A stretch of DNA of 64,000 nt from Chitinophagaceae bacterium (GTDB taxonomy: Bacteria; Bacteroidota; Bacteroidia; Chitinophagales; Chitinophagaceae). The notes under the pieces were generated by a model, which saw only the letters and a program-made list of their open reading frames with translations, was not told the DNA's origin and ran no database searches. This document shows, in pieces, positions 45,190 to 55,591 of the stretch; positions within the stretch are counted from its first letter, which is position 1, and every line of letters starts with the position of its first letter. The DNA is taken from the NCBI GenBank assembly GCA_016715365.1, contig JADKAM010000009.1, positions 62,001-126,000 on the forward strand, written 5' to 3'. A program made the translations under genes and the position numbers.

Positions 45190-45228
45190 ATAAAAAAAAC
45201 GCTTCAGTTACCCGAAACGTTTTTTTCA
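45190..45228 (-). terminator. Terminator after the frameshifted lipoprotein gene
   Basis: AAAAAAACGCTTC (45193-45204 region) and CGAAACGTTTTTTT (45213-45227 region) can pair with a G-U pair, with T-run on the minus strand. It lies between the lipoprotein gene (ends 45257) and pepD. Confidence 0.6.
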
Positions 45229-45256
45229 TAAAAATTATAATTCTAAAACGATAAAC

Positions 45257-45934
45257 TTATTGCTTTGAATCTGTATTTTCTTTTACCTTGGTACCACCCC
45301 TGTGTGTTGAAGCAATAGAAGCATACTTAATTTTCAAACCGGCAATTTTTAAATTGTCTGCTGTTTTCAAATCTTTCTCAACTTCATTCTTACGGGTATC
45401 CAGCGCTTCGTAAAGCACATTAATTTCATCCCAGTCTTCTCTTGTATAGTTGTTTTGCTATCAGCAACAGCATCTACAAAATTCTGGTAAACACCCAGGA
45501 TATTATCACCGGTAACAAACTTAAACTGCATGTCATCACCAATTTTACCTTCGCCAAATAAACGGTCTCTTAAAACTTTACGGAAGTTAGGAGCAGTATT
45601 GGCCGGTGTCATAGCATTCTTCATTTCCTGCTCTTTAATAGCAAGTTCATACTTTGCTTTTAAAGCTTCGTACCTTGCTTTGCTTGCATCTGCTTTTGCT
45701 TTTTCCTCAGCACTAAGCGCTGCCAGATTTTTCTGCCCTTGCTGCTCTTTCCTGGTACCCATTATCAATGGCTGTCCAGTTTTCGGTAGTGTAAACGGGC
45801 GTTGCATTTTCAATAGAATCAACATACACATTCAATGTTTCTACAGATTCCTTTGCTTCTTTGTTTTCAGTATTGCATGCTGTAAACCCAACAGATACGA
45901 TGGCGGCTGCAATTAATAATTTTGTCTTTGTCAT
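45257..45934 (-). CDS. Lipoprotein, frameshifted twice
   Basis: Reading through two frame changes gives about 226 residues: a lipoprotein signal (IVSVGFTAC, C20), ETLNVYVDSIENATPVY, then a helical region (SKARYEALKAKYELAIKEQEM), ending REDWDEINVLYEALDTRKN...NTDSKQ. The changes are in T5 at 45728-45732 (minus A5; A4 restores frame) and T4 at 45453-45456 (A4; A5 restores frame). Looks like assembly error. Function unknown. The promoter carries the 21-bp direct repeat described for the signalling island. Confidence 0.7.
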
Positions 45935-46039
45935 TTTTAGTTTTTTTTATTTAACCCGGTAAGGCAACATCCATGCCATGATGCCTGCAGGTAATTGTTA
46001 TAAGTAGTTTTGTAATTGCATGATTAAATAATTTCAATG

Positions 46040-46105
46040 CAAATGTATTTTGTATGCTGCGTTGAAACATTACATGATTTAATGCAATTGTTACATCATT
46101 CACAC
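46040..46105 (-). promoter_or_regulatory. 21-bp direct-repeat promoter, lipoprotein gene
   Basis: On the minus strand GTGTGAATGATGTAAC starts at 46105; half-sites TGATGTAAC (starts 46098) and TCATGTAAT (starts 46077) are 21 bp apart. A perfect -7 element TACATTTG starts at 46047, 51 bp after the first half-site. Confidence 0.75.
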
Positions 46106-46153
46106 ATCCGGCTTTACGGCCGTTAATTAGCCATACATTGTTTAAAAAAAATT

Positions 46154-46348
46154 ATGGAAAAACGGATACTCGGTATTATTTTATCGCTGCTGGGCATTGC
46201 CGGCCTTATTTATGCAGGCGTAAATTTTATGAATGGCGGAGAAGGCACCAGGAATATTAAAGCCATTATTTTCAGCGGCGTATTGGGTGCTATATTCTTT
46301 TTTGCAGGTATTGGTTTGATAAGGAATACGAAGGATAAAGCGACGTAA
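46154..46348 (+). CDS. Small two-helix membrane protein
   Basis: 64 residues with two membrane helices (ILGIILSLLGIAGLIYAGV and IFSGVLGAIFFFAGIGLI) joined by a short loop (NGGEGTRN). It is divergent from the lipoprotein gene. A -7-like TACATTGT lies at 46134. I do not recognise a family. Confidence 0.7.
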   Translation: MEKRILGIILSLLGIAGLIYAGVNFMNGGEGTRNIKAIIFSGVLGAIFFFAGIGLIRNTKDKAT

Positions 46349-46534
46349 GAGAAATTACAATGGTATACCTACGTTTCTATTTTGCTTATCAAGATAGAAT
46401 TTACATATAGTTATCAGCTTTATTCGGTAAATTACATTGATTTCACATGTACTTATTTACTCCTCCCGGATAGGCTCATTATATTGATGGCCGCTACCTA
46501 ACCGCTTTCTGTTTAATAAGATGATACGATTGAT

Positions 46535-46598
46535 GTGTGAATTGTGCAACTATTTTAAATAGTTGTGTAATAATTGCCTTTAAAGCTGTAGAACTTTG
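46535..46598 (+). promoter_or_regulatory. 21-bp direct-repeat promoter, AraC gene
   Basis: GTGTGAATTGTGCAACT at 46535-46551 with half-sites TTGTGCAAC (46542) and TTGTGTAAT (46563), 21 bp apart. The -7-like octamer GAACTTTG starts at 46591, 49 bp from the first half-site, two fewer than in the other six cases. The two half-sites also form an imperfect palindrome around AACTATTTTAAATAGTT. Confidence 0.65.
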
Positions 46599-46624
46599 CA
46601 TGTACCTGTTAAAAAATAATCTGA

Positions 46625-47235
46625 TTGAAACTACACATAAAATATATGGTGAGCAACCGCTGCAAAATGGCGGTTAAAGAAGAACTTATAAAACTGGGCC
46701 TGCATTTTATTGTGATAGAACTGGGCGAAGTGGAAATCATGGAAAAAATATCTGCTGAGCAGCGGGTGCTTTTGCAGGATGGCCTGGTTAATTCCGGGCT
46801 TGAATTAATGGATGACCGCCGCTCGGTGCTGATAGAAAGAATAAAAAATGTGATCATCGAAATGGTTCATCACTCTGATGAAGAGATCAGGGTTAATTTC
46901 TCACACTACCTGAGCGAAAAACTAAACCACGATTATACGTACCTGGCTAATTTATTCTCCGAAGTTCAGGGTACCACCATTGAGCAGTTCATCATTGCCC
47001 ATAAAATTGAGCGCATAAAAGAACTGATCATTTATGGCGAACTGAACATTACAGAAATTGCTCGAAGATGAATTACAGCAGTGTGGCCCATTTAAGCAAC
47101 CAGTTTAAAAAAATGACCGGCCTCACTCCTTCGCATTTTAAAAAGTTAAAAGATAAAAGACGCAGCCCTATTGAAGAGATAGGAATGATGCCGGGAAGTA
47201 TGCAACCGGTCATCAAAACAGATGATATATCATAA
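46625..47235 (+). CDS. AraC-family regulator, frameshifted
   Basis: The first frame gives 148 residues: an N-terminal segment of about 65 residues (HIKYMVSNRCKMAVKEEL) resembling the heavy-metal-domain-like module common before AraC domains in Bacteroidota, then the first AraC helix-turn-helix (LNHDYTYLANLFSEVQGTT). It breaks at about 47063; the second helix-turn-helix (MNYSSVAHLSNQFKKMTGLTPSHF) continues in another frame to the TAA at 47233. One missing G in CTCGAAG would restore LARKMNYSS-type text. The AraC family and location make it a good candidate to bind the 21-bp repeat. Confidence 0.75.
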
Positions 47236-47272
47236 AGCGTCGGGACCAGCCATTTTTTCTAATCACATTTTA

Positions 47273-50200
47273 ATGAAAGCAAAAAAAGAGATACCAAAGA
47301 CAGTTACAAAACAGGTGGCATATGAACCACTTGTAAAATCAACAAACCTGTTTCCGGTGGTGGGTATTGGTGCCTCTGCCGGCGGGCTTGACGCATTTAA
47401 AAAACTGCTGAAGGCTATTCCCGAAGATTCGGGCATGGCTTATGTGCTGGTGCAGCATTTAGACCCCAAGCACGAAAGCATGTTGCCTGAACTGCTTCAA
47501 AAAGTTACCAATATACCCGTACTGGAAATTACGGATGATATAAAAGTGCTGCCCGATCATATTTACGTGATCCCCAGCAATAAAATGATGGTGGCCACCG
47601 ATGGGGTGCTGGTACTGGCACCACGCCCTCCAAAAAGTAAAACCGAACGTAACCTGCCTATTGACCTGTTTTTTACTTCGCTGGCAGAGGTACACCAGGA
47701 GCATGCAATAGGTGTGGTATTATCCGGTACTGCATCGGATGGTACACAGGGACTAAAAGCCATTAAAGAACATGGTGGTATCACTTTTGCACAGGATGAA
47801 GCATCGGCAGAATATGAAGGGATGCCGCATAGTGCCGCTGAAGCAGGTGTGGTGGATTTTATACTTCCGCCGGATGAAATACCTAAAAAATTACAGGAAG
47901 TAACCAGTAAAACTGTGTTCAGCGATGAGGATCTCCAAAATATTCCCAGGCAGGATGAAGAAATTTTTAAACAAATTCTTTCGCTGCTGCGCATTCGCAA
48001 GGGTGTTGATTTTACCTACTACAAACAAACAACCGTACGCCGCAGAATACTACGCAGGATGGTAGTAAATAAAAACGAAGAACCCAAGTGATTATTTAAA
48101 ATTTTAAGAGGAAGTACCCCGAGCAGGATATGTTGTACCAGATATGCTGATACCGGTAACTTCTTTCTTCAGAGATAAAAAGTATTTGACGATTTATGCA
48201 AACAATGTTTTTCCTGCCATTATAAAAAATAAAGTACCGGGCGAAATAACACGCATATGGGTAGCTGGCTGCAGCACCGGCCAGGAGGTTTACTCTTTTG
48301 CCATATGTTTTAAAGAATTTTTAGGCGACAATCATGAAAGAATACAGATTTTTGGCACCGACCTCAGCGAACCTGCCATTGCAAAAGCCCGTACAGGCAT
48401 GTATGAAAAAAACGAAATAGAAAATGTATCGCCCGAACGCCTGAAGGATAATTTTATAAAAATTAACGGCGATTACCAGGTAAGTAAAAGCCTGCGGGAT
48501 ATGTGTGTGTTTGCCCACCACAATTTTTTAAAAGATCCTCCTTTTGGAAAGATGGATTGTATAAGCTGCCGCAATGTGCTGATATATATGGAGCCCTACC
48601 TGCAAAAAAAAGCCTTAACCACTTTCATTATGCCTTAAACCCCAAGGGCTTTTTGTTTGTTGGGTAAATCAGAAACTCCCAGCGGCGTACCTGACCTTTT
48701 TGCACAGGTTTCCAAAACAGATAAATTATATACACGCAAAGATGTGCCCGGCAGGTTCATACAGGTAACCAGCCAGCGCAGCGAACAGATCTTAAGCCGT
48801 GCCATTGAGCATACTAAAAACGAAACCACCCGCAACGATTTTCAAAAAACAGCTGATGATATACTGCTTACGCAAATACACCCCGCAGGTGTAGTGGTAA
48901 ACGAAAACATGGACATTGTGCACTTTAGAGGCAACACCGCAAACTATTTAGAACAGGCTCCCGGCAAACCCAGCCATAATTTACTGATGATGGCGAAAAG
49001 CGGTTTGGGGTTTGAGTTGCGCAATATCCTGCATAAAGCAAAAACAGAGAAGACAGCGGCTATAAAAGAAAATATACCATTGAGTGTGCATGGTAACCTG
49101 CGCAATATTTCCATTGAAGCCATTCCATTGCCCAATACTTTGGAACCCTATTACCTGGTACTTTTTCATGACCAGCATTTAAATGAGGCTGATACACCAG
49201 GCGCAAAATCTAATAGAAAAAAAGTTTCGGCCAAAACAACAAAAGATGAAAAAGATATACGCATACAACTGATAGAGCAGGAACTGGCACAGGCCCGTGA
49301 AGATATGCGGAGCATTACCGAAGACCGTGAAGCAAATAACGAAGAACTGCAAAGCGCCAATGAAGAACTGCTTAGTGGCAGTGAAGAATTGCAGAGCCTG
49401 AACGAAGAACTGGAAACCAGCAAAGAAGAATTACAAAGCACCAACGAAGAACTTACGGTTTTAAACCATGAATTAATAAACCTGAATGAACAGGTAACTG
49501 ATGCCAGAAATTATTCCGAATCGATTGTGGCAACCTTCATCAGCCCTTGCTGGTGCTGGATAAAAACCTGCGTGTAAAAACCGCCAATAAGGCTTTTATA
49601 AAACATTTAATGTAACCGAAACCGAAACCGAAGGCGTATGATTTACGACCCGGAACCGGCAATGGAATATACCCGAACTGCGGACCTTGCTGGAAGAAAT
49701 TTTACCACAAAAACACATCACTGATTTTGAAGTAACCCATCAATTTTCATCTATTGGCAAACGCACCGTTTTACTGAATGCGCTTGAAATTACCAGGGAA
49801 AGAAAAGAAGAAAAACTGATACTGCTTTCCATAGAAGATATTACTGAACGAAAAAATGCACTGGAAATAATTAAAAAAACCGGCGAAAGATTCAGTCACC
49901 TGGTTAAAGAATTGCCGGCAGCTGTTTATAGCTGCGATGCTCAGGGGCGCCTGCTTTTTTATAACGAAGCTGCAGTAAAACTCTGGGGCCGTAAGCCTGA
50001 AATTGGAAAAGATCTTTGGGGTGGTGCTTATAAAATATTAAGCCCGGATGGGACACTTATGCCTGCAGATAAAAGCCCCATGGCTATTGCACTTAAAGAA
50101 GGCCGTGCCATAAACGGAGACGAGATCATTATTGAGCGCCCGGATGGTACCCGTTCTGTTGTAAAGGTTTATCCCCAACCCGAATTTGGTTTATCAGGCG

Positions 50201-53050
50201 AAATAACGGGCGTTATAAGCATGGCTTTTGATGTTACCGAACAGGTAAGGGCAACAAATAAATTAAAACAAAGCGAAAGCGCTTTCGCAACCTGGTAGAA
50301 AAAGCAAATTTTCCTATTTGCATTTTAAAAGGAGAAGATATGGTATTGGAACTGGCAAAAGGCAGTATTAGTGCGGCATGTTGACAAGAAGCAATGGGTA
50401 AACCATTCCTGCAAATTTTACCCGAAATGAAAGACCAGCCATTTCCTGCATATATGCTGGATGTTTATAAAAACGGGGTTACGCATTATGGCAACGAAGA
50501 ACCTGCGTATTTCATAACTAAAAATGGCGAAAAAATAACCACTTATTTCAACTTTGTTTACCAGCCTTATCATGAAGAAGATGGTACCATTTCGGGTGTA
50601 ATGATTATGGCAAGTGATGTAACCGAACAGGTAACTGCCATAAAAAAAATGGAAGAAAGTGAAAACAAATTCAGGGTAATATCAGAACTGATGCCGGAAA
50701 AAATATGGACATCGGATGAAAAGGGCAACAAAATTTATTTTAATAAAACAATGCTGGATTACCTGGGGGCAACTGCCGAAGAATTAACGGGCGGCGGTTG
50801 GAAAAAGCGCATCCATCCGGAAGACTGGATAAGCAATGAAAGTACCTGGCAGCAATCTGTTACAACAGGAGAAAATTATGAGGCCGAAAACAGGTTACTG
50901 CGTAAAGATGGGGTTTACCTGTGGCACCTTACCCGTGCTATAGCATTAAGAGATTATGATGGTAATATTAAAGGTTGGGTAGGTTCAAAAACCGAAATAC
51001 AGGAACAGAAAAACCAACAGCAGCATTTGGAAAATGCCGTTATAAACAGAACGGCACAATTACTGGAGGTTAACAAAGAACTGGAGCAAAAAAACCAGGA
51101 ACTGATATCAGCCAGAGAAAAACTGTTGACTGAGTATTCCCGCAGTTTAATTGAAGCCAGCCTCGATCCGCTGGTTACCATCAATATAAAAGGTAAGGTA
51201 ACCGATATGAACCAGGCAACTGTGGATATAACCGGGGTGGCCCGTGAAAAATTGACCGGTTCCAACTTCTTCGATTATTTTACTGACCCTAAAAAAGCAG
51301 CGGAAGTATATAAAGATGTATTTGCAAAAGGGTCGGCAGTAACGCCCGCTTACCCTGCGGCATGTAGAAGGTAAACTGACCGACGTGTTTTTAAAACGGA
51401 TCGGTTTACAAAGATGGTAAGGGTAAAGTATTGGGTGTAGTGCTGGTTGCAAGGGATGTAACCAAAGAAAAATAATTGCAGCAGAACTTAACCAGGCCAT
51501 TGTATTTGCCGAGGATGCCGTAAAAGCCAAACAGCAGTTTTTAAGTAATATGAGCCACGAGATACGCACGCCCATGAATGCCATTATTGGCTTTACAAAG
51601 GTTGTATTGAAAGACAGATCTTACTGCAAAACAAAGAGAATATTTAACAGCCATAAAACTCAGCGGCAATTCGCTCATTGTTTTAATAAACGATATACTC
51701 GACCTGGCCAAAGTTGATGCCGGCAAAATGACCTTTGAAGAAATTCCTTTTAAAATGGCATCGTCCATTGAAGCCATGATCCATTTGTTTGAAACCAAAG
51801 TGCAGGAAAAAAACCTGGAGCTGGTTAAAGTATATGACGCTGCAATTCCGGAAGTATTACTGGGCGATCCCGTGCGCCTGCACCAGATCATTTTAAATTT
51901 AGTAAGCAATGCAGTAAAGTTTACAACCAATGGAAAAATAACCGTAAGCCTGCATTTGCTTGCAGCAGATGAAGAAAATGTAACTATTGAATTTGCTGTT
52001 GCCGATACCGGTACCGGTATTGCTGCCGGTAAAACTGAAAAAATATTTGAAAATTTTCACCAGGCATCCAGCGATACAAGCAGGCTGTATGGCGGCACCG
52101 GCCTGGGGTTGGCCATTGTTAAACAGTTGGTAGAATCGCAGGGCGGACAGATCAGCGTACAAAGCAAAGTTAATGAAGGCTCTGTTTTTAGTTTTACATT
52201 AAGCTTTAAAAAAACAGATGCAAAAGCTGAAACTGAAAATGAAATGTCCGAACCCGATGCTGAAAATAAAAATATAAAAGTATTGGTAGTAGAAGATATT
52301 GCACTGAACCAGTTACTGATGAAAACCCTGCTGGATGATTTTGGATTTGAAAGGGATATTGCCGCCAATGGTAAAATAGCCATTGAAAAACTGCAGGAAA
52401 AAAACTACGATATTATTTTGATGGACCTGCAGATGCCTGAAATGAACGGCTTTGAAGCAACGGAATACATCCGCAACAAGATGCATTCAATTATACCCAT
52501 CATTGCTTTAACGGCCGATGTAACCACGGTTGACCTGGAGAAATGTAAAGCCGTTGGCATGAATGATTATATAGCCAAACCGGTTGACGAAAGAATTTTG
52601 TACAGCAAAATTGCAGGGCTGGTAAAAAAGCCTGTTCAGGAAAAGACTGCCCTTTCTGATTTTGATATAACTACAGTATCCAAAAAAATAAAATACACTG
52701 ATCTTACCTATTTAACCGGTATTACCAAATTTGATACCAAGCTGATGATGGAAATGATTGAAATGTACCTGGCGCAAACCCCGGTTTTAATGAATGCCAT
52801 TACAAAAAGCCTGCAGCAAAATGACTGGGATGGATTACACGCAGCAGCACATAAAATGCTACCCTCCTTTTCTATCATGGGTATTGGTAAAGATTTTGAA
52901 CTGATGGCCAAGACCATTCAGGAATACAAGGGCACAAAAAATGAACTGAAAAATATACAGGAACTGGCATTGCAACTACAGCATGTTTGTAACGAAGCCT
53001 GTGCCGAACTGAAAGAGGAATACAACACACTTAAAAATACCAGGTTATGA
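47273..53050 (+). CDS. CheB-CheR-PAS hybrid histidine kinase, many frameshifts
   Basis: A composite of about 1,900 residues from the ATG at 47273. In order: CheB methylesterase domain (VVGIGASAGGLDAFKKLL, VLSGTASDGTQGLKA), CheR methyltransferase domain (VAGCSTGQEVYSFA, FGTDLSEPAIAKAR), a coiled coil of EELQS/NEEL repeats, several PAS domains, HisKA (NMSHEIRTPMNAIIGF at about 51550), HATPase (GGTGLGLAIVKQL), a receiver (VLVVEDIALNQ, ILMDLQMPEMNG) and a C-terminal Hpt domain with AAHKMLPSFS. Frame changes occur near 48085-48140, 48195, 48625, 48655, 49530-49680, 50290-50390, 51350-51500 and 51600-51730, often in homopolymers. The open segments stay conserved, which favours sequence error over decay. 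Confidence 0.75.
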
Positions 53051-53480
53051 CAGCAGAAAATAAAATAAAGATCTTTTTAGTGGATGATGATGCCTTGTTT
53101 TTAAAATTACTGGAGATTGAATTTTTAAAGCATGGCGATTTTGTGATTGATACATTTGCAACCGGCGAACTTTGCCTGCAGCATTTGGCAAAGAACCCGA
53201 TGTGATCATTTTAGATTTTCACCTGGATGGTATTGATAAAAATGCCATGAATGGTATAGCTACACTGGATAAGATAAAAGCTATCGATTCTGACATTCCG
53301 GTTATCATGCTCTCATCGCAGGATAAAATTGAAGTAGCCATCGAATGTATGCATCACCGGGCATTTGATTATGTGGTAAAAAGCGAAACCGCTTTTCTGC
53401 GGCTGCAAAAAATAATCACTGCTATATTCAGCTATCAAAAAATGGAAAAAGAATTGAACTGGTACATGGAGCGGATGTAG
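53047..53480 (+). CDS. Receiver-domain response regulator, frameshifted
   Basis: Starts in an ATGA overlap with the kinase stop. MTAENKIKIFLVDDDALFLKLLEIEF... breaks at 53196-53198, where one more C gives AKNPDVIILDFHLDGIDK; the phosphoacceptor Asp is in ILDF. The frame continues to 53480. CheY-like, no output domain, and by position the partner of the hybrid kinase. Confidence 0.75.
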
Positions 53481-53557
53481 GCATGAGCCGGGCGTCAGGA
53501 TTCTTAAGTCGGGATTGGTTACTGCTAAATAATGTCTCCCTGCAATTAAAAGACTGA

Positions 53558-53622
53558 TCCTGACTCCTATCTCCCGACTCCTGACTCCTGACTCCCGACT
53601 CCCGACTCCTATCTCCCGACTC
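53558..53622. repeat. Heptamer tandem repeat (GACTCCY)
   Basis: A tract of GACTCCT/GACTCCC heptamers with two interruptions (CTATCTC), about eight units. It lies in the 296-base gap between two receiver genes, before the 21-bp repeat promoter. Of the rest, 53481-53557 shows nothing clear. Confidence 0.75.
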
Positions 53623-53633
53623 AACACTCAACT

Positions 53634-53699
53634 GTGTGAATTATACAACTATTAGCCAAAGTTATGCAACAAGTATAGCCGCATCTGTATACACCTTTG
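53634..53699 (+). promoter_or_regulatory. 21-bp direct-repeat promoter, receiver cluster
   Basis: GTGTGAATTATACAACT at 53634-53650; half-sites TTATACAAC (53641) and TTATGCAAC (53662), 21 bp apart; -7-like octamer CACCTTTG at 53692-53699, 51 bp after the first half-site. Confidence 0.75.
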
Positions 53700-53776
53700 C
53701 TTAATACTAATTCAGAAAATTCTTTTAATCACTAAGCTGAGGAAATAATCTGCAGCAGGTTTTTCAGTAATTGCAC

Positions 53777-54220
53777 ATGGAAGCAAATCAACAGGTAGCC
53801 ACGATTAATATATTGCTCGCAGATGATGATATGGACGACCGGTTTTTCTTTGATAAGGCATTAAAGGAAATCCCCATGGCATCGCAACTCATTACCGTTA
53901 ACAACGGCGAGCAGTTGATGGAACACCTTACAACACATACCGGCCCGCTTCCTGATATACTGTTTTTAGACCTCAGCATGCCACGCAAAACCGGCTTTGA
54001 ATGTTTATCCGAAATAAAGGAAAATGAAAAACTGAAAGGCATTACCGTAATCATGCTTACCACTTCGTTCACCAGAGGTTTAGACCTGGAGGATAACTCG
54101 AGAAAGACCCTGATAAGAATGGGAGCAACTGATTATATACGCAAGCCGGTAGCATTTGATGAGCTGAAACAAATTATTAAACAGGCACTAACAAACCTGG
54201 CAGCTAAGTCTGGTATATAA
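53777..54220 (+). CDS. CheY-like receiver 1
   Basis: 147 residues from ATG 53777 (a TTG two codons earlier is less likely). A receiver domain alone: ILLADDDMDDRFF, phosphoacceptor in LFLDLSMPRKTG, Lys in IRKPVAF. Resembles the Rcp1-type single-domain regulators. First of four tandem paralogues upstream of a kinase with a coiled-coil repeat; all are co-transcribed from the 21-bp repeat promoter. Confidence 0.88.
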   Translation: MEANQQVATINILLADDDMDDRFFFDKALKEIPMASQLITVNNGEQLMEHLTTHTGPLPDILFLDLSMPRKTGFECLSEIKENEKLKGITVIMLTTSFTRGLDLEDNSRKTLIRMGATDYIRKPVAFDELKQIIKQALTNLAAKSGI

Positions 54221-54223
54221 CAC

Positions 54224-54673
54224 ATGAACATGAATCCGAAAGAACTGAATATACTGCTGGCCGATGATGATATTGATGATTGTCATTTTTTTAAGGAGGC
54301 ATTGGACTCTTTGCCGCAAAGCAACAGACTTACTATTGTAAACAATGGTGATGAGCTGATGGAATACCTTTTGGAGAATATTGAACGGCTTCCTCATGTA
54401 CTTTTTTTAGATATTAATATGCCCCGGAAAAACGGCTTTGAATGTTTATCAGAAATTAAAGCCCATGAAAGCCTGAAAGACCTGCCGGTGGTAATGTATT
54501 CAACATCGGGTTCAAAAGATAAAATAAATGTGCTGTTTAATACCGGTGCCGATGTGTACATCCGTAAACCCAGCAACTTTGCACAACTGGTACAGGTCAT
54601 TCACCATGTATTGCCTATGGCTGCCGAAAATATATTTTCGAACGGTAAATTAAAATACATACTAAACGCATGA
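54224..54673 (+). CDS. CheY-like receiver 2
   Basis: 149-residue paralogue of receiver 1: ILLADDDIDDCHFF, LFLDINMPRKNG, YIRKPSNF. It begins three bases after receiver 1 and its last four bases overlap the next gene. It is most like receivers 3 and 4 (shared MPRKNGFECLSEIK, TGADVYIRKPSNF). Confidence 0.87.
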   Translation: MNMNPKELNILLADDDIDDCHFFKEALDSLPQSNRLTIVNNGDELMEYLLENIERLPHVLFLDINMPRKNGFECLSEIKAHESLKDLPVVMYSTSGSKDKINVLFNTGADVYIRKPSNFAQLVQVIHHVLPMAAENIFSNGKLKYILNA

Positions 54674-55113
54674 AAATAACTGAGCTGAATATACTGTTGG
54701 CTGATGATGATGCTGACGATTGCCTTTTTTTTAAAGAAGCAATAAACACATTAATTCCAGCCACCAACTTTTCGGCCGTGCACGACGGTGACCAGCTGAT
54801 GCAGTTGCTCACCAATGAAACAGGCAGGTTGCCTGATGTACTTTTTCTGGACCTGAACATGCCACGCAAAAACGGGTTTGAATGTTTAACTGAAATAAAA
54901 CAACATAAAAAACTGAAGAACCTGCCGGTAGTTATATTTTCCACATCCAGCGCTTACGACAACATTAATGTATTATTCAAAACCGGTGCCGATGTCTATA
55001 TCCGTAAGCCTTCGAATTTTGAACAACTGGTACAGGTAATAAAATATGCACTACCCATGACGGCTGAAAATATTCCTTCAAAAGCCAAATTAAAATACGT
55101 TTTAAACGCATGA
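54670..55113 (+). CDS. CheY-like receiver 3
   Basis: 147 residues, ILLADDDADDCLFF, VLFLDLNMPRKNG, YIRKPSNF. Overlaps receivers 2 and 4 by four bases each, so translation is coupled. Near-identical segments with receiver 2 point to recent tandem duplication. Confidence 0.87.
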   Translation: MKITELNILLADDDADDCLFFKEAINTLIPATNFSAVHDGDQLMQLLTNETGRLPDVLFLDLNMPRKNGFECLTEIKQHKKLKNLPVVIFSTSSAYDNINVLFKTGADVYIRKPSNFEQLVQVIKYALPMTAENIPSKAKLKYVLNA

Positions 55114-55574
55114 CCGTAAAACACCTGGAAATACTGCTGGCAGATGATGACACCGATGCTTGTGCTTTCTTTGAGGAAGCACTGGCTGAATTACCAATAT
55201 CAACAAGGCTTACAGCCGTTCATGATGGAGAAAAACTGATGCAGTTACTGAACGAAGAAACCGGTAAACTTCCGCATATTCTTTTTCTTGACCTGAATAT
55301 GCCCCGTAAGAATGGGTTTGAATGTTTGGCCGAAATAAAAGGCAATAAAAAATTAAACCAGCTTCCGGTTATTATATTATCCACTTCCTACGAACAGGAG
55401 GTTATTAACCTGCTTTTTCAAAACGGTGCACAATATTTTATAAGAAAGCCGTCTGCATTTGCCCAGTTTAAAAAAATAATACAGTATGCACTTATGCTTA
55501 TAACTGAACAGGATGTAACACCACCGGCCAAAGATCATTTTGTACTTACAGTAGAAAACAGTCAGCCCGTATAA
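55110..55574 (+). CDS. CheY-like receiver 4
   Basis: 154 residues, ILLADDDTDACAFF, ILFLDLNMPRKNG, FIRKPSAF. The DDDTDAC in place of DDDxDDC changes the second acidic pair slightly. Followed after 17 bases by the kinase with coiled-coil repeats, the probable phosphodonor for all four receivers. Confidence 0.87.
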   Translation: MTVKHLEILLADDDTDACAFFEEALAELPISTRLTAVHDGEKLMQLLNEETGKLPHILFLDLNMPRKNGFECLAEIKGNKKLNQLPVIILSTSYEQEVINLLFQNGAQYFIRKPSAFAQFKKIIQYALMLITEQDVTPPAKDHFVLTVENSQPV

Positions 55575-55591
55575 CCAATCATTCAACAACA

